The notes below the pieces were generated by a model. The model was not told the DNA's origin and searched no databases. It saw only the letters and a list, made by a program, of their open reading frames with translations. Made by a program: the position numbers and the translations under genes. Shown here one piece after another: positions 60,163 to 64,000 of a DNA stretch of 64,000 nucleotides (positions within the stretch are counted from its first letter, which is position 1; each line of letters begins with the position of its first letter). The stretch is from assembly GCF_947648125.1 (NCBI RefSeq), contig NZ_CANSMR010000004.1:186001-250000 (forward strand). The letters are read 5' to 3'. Origin of the DNA: an uncultured Bradyrhizobium sp. GTDB taxonomy: Bacteria > Pseudomonadota > Alphaproteobacteria > Rhizobiales > Xanthobacteraceae.

Positions 60163-60778
60163 CGTTAGCTCGGGCCAGTCGCAGGCCTGACGCTAGTTCA
60201 TTGCCTTCGCGCTGACAGTCGACAATTGCAGGCACACCGCTCCCGTCAATGGAGACCTTGATCATCTTGTGAGGCGCGGCGTTCCAGACCGACTCTGGCT
60301 GGTTCGGCAATATGATTGCGCAGTAACAGGCGATCCGCGCTTCATCCCCTTTTTGCCGCAAGTCTTGAGGTCTCCACCAACGAATCCAGCAATCACGTTG
60401 GGTAGCCACCGATTCATGTCGAAAACGTCGACCGTTCTTGGAACTCGGGAAACGCTGCGCGCCAGGTCCTGAACAAACCTTAACGCAGGTTCTAACTCGC
60501 CGGCCGACAGTTACGCAGGGTTATTGGTAGGCGCCGAAGTTGATCTCGCAAGTCTTCGATGAGGATCGGTTCCACCTTATCGGTAACGCCGTCGCCTTCG
60601 CCGTGCCGGCAGAGCTTAACAGATTGTTCTTCGACCGCCTGGCGGCCGAGACTTTCAAACTCAACTTCATTGCCTGAGTGGCTTTGTCGGAAGCGCGATC
60701 CCCTACAGGCCGAGGCCCGCTTCTGACTTGCTTGTCTTCTCTACTTTTCACCTTTCGTGCTTCGGAAGTAGCAGCTCC
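60163..60778. other. Gene-free stretch downstream of the RND operon
   Basis: About 600 bases with no supported gene. One short frame near 60540-60680 (FDEDRFHLIGNAVAFAVPAE) has no start or family match and may be a remnant. No terminator was found after the pump stop codon. Confidence 0.4.
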
Positions 60779-63700
60779 CTATTCTGCGGGCGTTGGATAA
60801 CCGTCTTGCGGTAACGACTGGTGCCGTCGCGAGGCAAACAGCCAGTTCTGCAATCGATCGAGGTAGAGATAGACGACCGGCGTGGTGTACAGCGTGAGGA
60901 CCTGCGACAAGGCCAGTCCACCAACGATTGCGTAACCCAATGGTTGTCGGATCTCTGACCCGACGCCGGTGCCCACCATCATCGGCACTGCGCCCAGAAG
61001 CGCTGCCATTGTCGTCATTAGAATCGGGCGGAAGCGCTTGATGCAGGCCTGATAGATTGCTTCCTCCGGCGCAAGGCCATCGGCCTGCTCGGCCTGGATG
61101 GCGAAGTCGACAAGCATGATGCCGTTCTTCTTGACGATGCCGATCAGCAGGATGATTCCGACCACCGCGATCACGCTCAGATCGAAATGCACCGCCATCA
61201 GCAGCAACAGCGCACCGACACCGGCGGACGGCAGCGTCGAGATGATGGTGATCGGATGGATCAGGCTCTCATAGAGCACGCCGAGGATCAGGTAGATCAC
61301 GAACAGCGACGCGGCGATCAGGATAGGCGTGCTCTTCAAGGAGGCGCCGAAGGCCTGTGCGTTGCCTTGGAAGCTTGTCTGCAACGACAGCGGCGGATGC
61401 AACTCCTTTTCGATGGACTGGATGCCGCTCACGGCTTGTCCGATCGCCGCCCCGGGCGCAAGGTTGAACGAGATCGTCACAGAGGGGAACTGCCCCTGAT
61501 GGTTCACGACGAGCGGCGCCACCTTCACGGCCGAATCGACCAGCGTCGAGAGCGGGACCTGCTGGCCGCTGGATGATTTGACATAGATGCCGTTGAGCGC
61601 CTCGGGCCCATACTGGAACTTCGGGTCGACCTCGAGAACGACATGGTATTGCTGCAGCGTCGTATACATCGTCGAGACGATGCGCTGGCCGAAGGCGTCA
61701 TCGAGGGTGTTGTCGATCGTATAGGGCAGAATGCCATAGGACGAGGCGACGTCGCGCTTGATCGTGATGTCGAGCAGCGGTCCGGAATTGAGCTGGTCGG
61801 TCGTGACATCCGCGACCGTGGGCAACGTCTTGATCCTGTCGAGGAAGAGGTTTGCCCAGTGGTTGAGTTCGCCCGGATCGGCGTCATTCATGGTGTACTG
61901 GAATTGCGTCTTGTTCAGCCGTGCCCCAATGGTGATGTCCTGCGCAGGCTGCATATAAAGGGTGATGCCCTGGATTCTGGCGAGGTTGGTGCGCAGCCGC
62001 GCGATGACCTTGTCGATCGGGTCGCGCTGGTCGGCTGGCTTGAGCTGGATGAACACGCGGCCGTCGTTGACGGTGGTGGTGCCTCCGCCGGCGCCGACCG
62101 CCGAGCCAACCGTGGACACGGCGGGGTCCCGCACCACCGCATCGAGCATGGCTTGCTGGCGTTCAGCCATTGCCTGGAACGAGATGTCCTGCGCGGCTTC
62201 CGATTGACCCAGGATCAGGCCAGTATCCTGCTGAGGGAAGAAGCCCTTGGGGATGATGACGTACAGATAACCGGTCACCGCAATGGTTGCGATCATCAGC
62301 ATCAAGGTGATTAAGCGATGCCGCAGCACGACCTTCAGGCCCGCGTCGTAGGCATTGAGAATCAGATCGAAACCTCGCTCTGACCAGCGATACAGCCGCC
62401 CATGCTCGTGGCTCTCCGGCTTGAGCAGATAGGCGCACATCATCGGCGTCAGCGTCCGGGAGATCACCAGGGACAGCAGCAGCGCGACGCTCACCGTAAC
62501 GGCGAATTCGCGGAACAGGAGCCCGACATAGCCGCTCATCAGAAAGAGCGGAATGAAGACGGCGATCAGCGAGAACGTGATCGCCATGACCGTGAAGCCG
62601 ATCTCGCCTGATCCTTTCATTGCGGCGTCGTAGGGAGACATACCCTCCTCGATGTGCCGGGTGATGTTCTCGATCTCGACCACTGCGTCGTCGACTACGA
62701 ATCCGACGGCGATTGACAGCGCCATCAGCGACAGATTGTCGAGGCTGTATCCCATCTCGTAGAGGATCGCGAAGGTGCCGATTAGCGAGAGCGGAACGGT
62801 GACGGCTGGAATGATGGTTGCCCAGAAGCTGCGAAGGAAGACGAAGATCACCATCACGACGAGGGCGATCGTCAGCAGCAGCGTGAACTGTACGTCCGTG
62901 ACCGAGGCGCGGATCGTCTGGGTGCGGTCCGAGACGACGTTGATCTTGATAGCGGCGGGGATCGACGCCTGGAGCGCCGGCATCATCGACTTGATCCGCT
63001 GGACTGTGTCGATGACGTTGGCGCCCGGCTGGCGCTGAACCGAAAGCAAGATGGCGCGGTGGTTGTTGTACCAGCCCGCAATCAGATCGTTTTCGCCGGC
63101 GCTGACTGCGCGCCCGATGTCGCGGATGCGCACCGGCGATCCGTTGCGATAGGCGATCACGAGGTCGGCATACTGACCGGGCTGGAACAGCTGGTCATTG
63201 GTATTGAGAGTGTAGGTCTGACGCGGGCTGTTGAGCGTTCCCTTGGCGAGATCGACGTTCGCCTGGCCGAGGACGGTACGGACGTCCTCGAGATTGATTC
63301 CGCGCGCGGCAAGCGCCTGCGGATCGACCTGGACGCGAACGGCTGCCTTTTGCTGGCCGCCGATGCCGACGAGGCCCACGCCAGGGACCTGCGAGATCTT
63401 CTGCAGCAGAATGTTTTCGGCATACGCATCGACTGTGGTGAGCGGCAGGCTGTCCGAGGTGAGACCCAACACCAGGATCGGCGTGTCGGCCGGATTGACC
63501 TTCCGGATCGTTGGCGGATAGGGCATGCCAGTCGGCAGATACGGGCTCGCCGCGTTGATCGCCGAAAGCGTATCGCTGACTGCACCGTCGATCTGGCGGC
63601 TGAGGTCGAACTGAAGCGTGACCTGGGTGTAGCCGAGCGCGCTTGCCGACGTCATCTGCGTGAGGCCGGGTATCTCGCCGAATTGCAGTTCGAGTGGCGA

Positions 63701-63892
63701 GGCAACCGAGGACGCCATGGTCTGCGGGTCGGCACCAGGCATCTGGGCGGTGACGGTCAGCGTCGGATAGTTGACGTTCGGCAGCGCCGCCACCGGCATC
63801 AGCGGGTAGGCGACAAGCCCTGCGGCCAACAATCCGACCATGAGCAGGGCGGTTGCGATAGGACGCCGGATGAAGGGGGCGGAGATATTCAT
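60779..63892 (-). CDS. RND multidrug efflux transporter (MdtB/MdtC/AcrB-like, HAE1 type)
   Basis: A 1037-residue inner-membrane proton-driven pump. It begins FIRRPIATALLMVGLLAAGL. Membrane helix 4 has the relay motif ALSIAVGFVVDDAVVEIENI, PLFLMSGYVGLLFREFAVTV lies in the loop, and FFPQQDTGLI and GIVKKNGIMLVDFA occur in the second half. The ALPNVNYPTLTVTAQMPGAD start is typical of MdtB/MdtC proteins, which export bile salts, novobiocin and other amphiphiles. Its ATG overlaps the adaptor stop (ATGA), so the operon begins outside the window. Confidence 0.93.
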   Translation of the reverse strand: MNISAPFIRRPIATALLMVGLLAAGLVAYPLMPVAALPNVNYPTLTVTAQMPGADPQTMASSVASPLELQFGEIPGLTQMTSASALGYTQVTLQFDLSRQIDGAVSDTLSAINAASPYLPTGMPYPPTIRKVNPADTPILVLGLTSDSLPLTTVDAYAENILLQKISQVPGVGLVGIGGQQKAAVRVQVDPQALAARGINLEDVRTVLGQANVDLAKGTLNSPRQTYTLNTNDQLFQPGQYADLVIAYRNGSPVRIRDIGRAVSAGENDLIAGWYNNHRAILLSVQRQPGANVIDTVQRIKSMMPALQASIPAAIKINVVSDRTQTIRASVTDVQFTLLLTIALVVMVIFVFLRSFWATIIPAVTVPLSLIGTFAILYEMGYSLDNLSLMALSIAVGFVVDDAVVEIENITRHIEEGMSPYDAAMKGSGEIGFTVMAITFSLIAVFIPLFLMSGYVGLLFREFAVTVSVALLLSLVISRTLTPMMCAYLLKPESHEHGRLYRWSERGFDLILNAYDAGLKVVLRHRLITLMLMIATIAVTGYLYVIIPKGFFPQQDTGLILGQSEAAQDISFQAMAERQQAMLDAVVRDPAVSTVGSAVGAGGGTTTVNDGRVFIQLKPADQRDPIDKVIARLRTNLARIQGITLYMQPAQDITIGARLNKTQFQYTMNDADPGELNHWANLFLDRIKTLPTVADVTTDQLNSGPLLDITIKRDVASSYGILPYTIDNTLDDAFGQRIVSTMYTTLQQYHVVLEVDPKFQYGPEALNGIYVKSSSGQQVPLSTLVDSAVKVAPLVVNHQGQFPSVTISFNLAPGAAIGQAVSGIQSIEKELHPPLSLQTSFQGNAQAFGASLKSTPILIAASLFVIYLILGVLYESLIHPITIISTLPSAGVGALLLLMAVHFDLSVIAVVGIILLIGIVKKNGIMLVDFAIQAEQADGLAPEEAIYQACIKRFRPILMTTMAALLGAVPMMVGTGVGSEIRQPLGYAIVGGLALSQVLTLYTTPVVYLYLDRLQNWLFASRRHQSLPQDGYPTPAE

Positions 63893-64000
63893 GGGATCGG
63901 CGCCTGCATCGCGTCCTGTGCTGCGGCTTCCTGCGCCGCCTTGCCATGCAACAGGACCACATGCGTTCCCGGCTGCAGCTTGTACTGACCGTCGACCACG
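63889..64000 (-). CDS. RND periplasmic adaptor (MdtA-like), C-terminal end only
   Basis: The last 36 codons of a protein that begins beyond the window: VVDGQYKLQPGTHVVLLHGK followed by an Ala/Gln-rich tail ending QAPIP. VDGQYKLQPG is the usual C-terminal strand of adaptor proteins of MdtA type. The stop codon overlaps the pump start. Confidence 0.75.
   Translation of the reverse strand, partial: VVDGQYKLQPGTHVVLLHGKAAQEAAAQDAMQAPIP

Noticed and set aside
60089..60409. Possible leftward 106-codon protein before the RND operon end
   Set aside because: No ribosome site, no recognisable family, uneven composition; treated as non-coding.
1..64000. CRISPR arrays, intact insertion sequences, integrases or rRNA genes
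   Set aside because: I saw no regular spaced repeats, no transposase or recombinase motifs and no rRNA-like sequence on reading both strands.

Overview
The window looks like a chromosome segment of a GC-rich alphaproteobacterium of the Bradyrhizobium/Rhodopseudomonas type. The clues are the strong GC bias at third codon positions, a filamentous-haemagglutinin C-terminus of the kind common in Bradyrhizobium, close BadH and BadI homologues, and many ATGA or GTG starts. No species is claimed.

Layout. (1) 1-2522: 3' part of a very large secreted haemagglutinin-like protein. (2) 2523-3432: no gene, but a tRNA-Ser 3'-end remnant. (3) 3433-14167: a divergent module for a branched or terpenoid-type acyl-CoA. 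Leftward are an acyl-CoA dehydrogenase, two SDRs and two acyl-CoA ligases, one of them frameshifted. Rightward are a TetR regulator and a biotin-dependent carboxylase whose alpha subunit is split into two reading frames. Two perfect palindromes lie between the two arms. (4) 14212-20786: a leftward ring-hydroxylating dioxygenase operon (reductase, alpha, beta, dihydrodiol dehydrogenase, Rieske ferredoxin, TetR, two extradiol-dioxygenase-like proteins, one with its metal ligands lost). (5) 20920-48546: a metal-dependent decarboxylase, three periplasmic binding proteins, a MarR regulator, SDRs, enoyl-CoA hydratase/isomerase proteins, three more acyl-CoA dehydrogenases, a CoA ligase, a CoA transferase, MaoC plus CitE-like lyase, a beta-keto acid cleavage enzyme, BadH and BadI homologues, a thiolase-like plus DUF35 pair, a kinase-like phosphotransferase and an alpha/beta hydrolase. 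(6) 48547-49524: tRNA-Arg(CCG) and tRNA-derived fragments. (7) 49525-58313: a hypothetical secreted protein, an OmpR-type two-component system, a 55-residue secreted peptide, a Gly/His/Tyr-rich secreted protein and an adaptor plus heavy-metal-type RND pump. (8) 58314-60778: a tRNA-Arg remnant, a decayed RidA-family gene and a small lipoprotein. (9) 60779-64000: an MdtB/AcrB-type RND pump and the end of its adaptor.

How it fits together. Regions 3-5 form about 45 kb of aerobic catabolism. I infer a substrate with an aromatic ring plus an alicyclic or branched part, such as a cumate-like or terpenoid acid. The dioxygenase, dehydrogenase, extradiol enzyme and decarboxylase would open the aromatic ring. 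The CoA ligases, dehydrogenases, hydratases, BadH, BadI, BKACE and lyases would process CoA thioesters. The substrate cannot be read from sequence.

The most notable observation is a 14-bp palindrome, consensus GTACRYYWGYGTAC. Nine good copies, plus one variant site, lie upstream of nearly every transcription unit from 20.8 to 46.4 kb, including the MarR gene. This suggests one undescribed regulon controlling the whole island. Imperfect tRNA-Ser 3'-end repeats at 3.05 and 48.8 kb bracket the catabolic block and may be old attachment sites.
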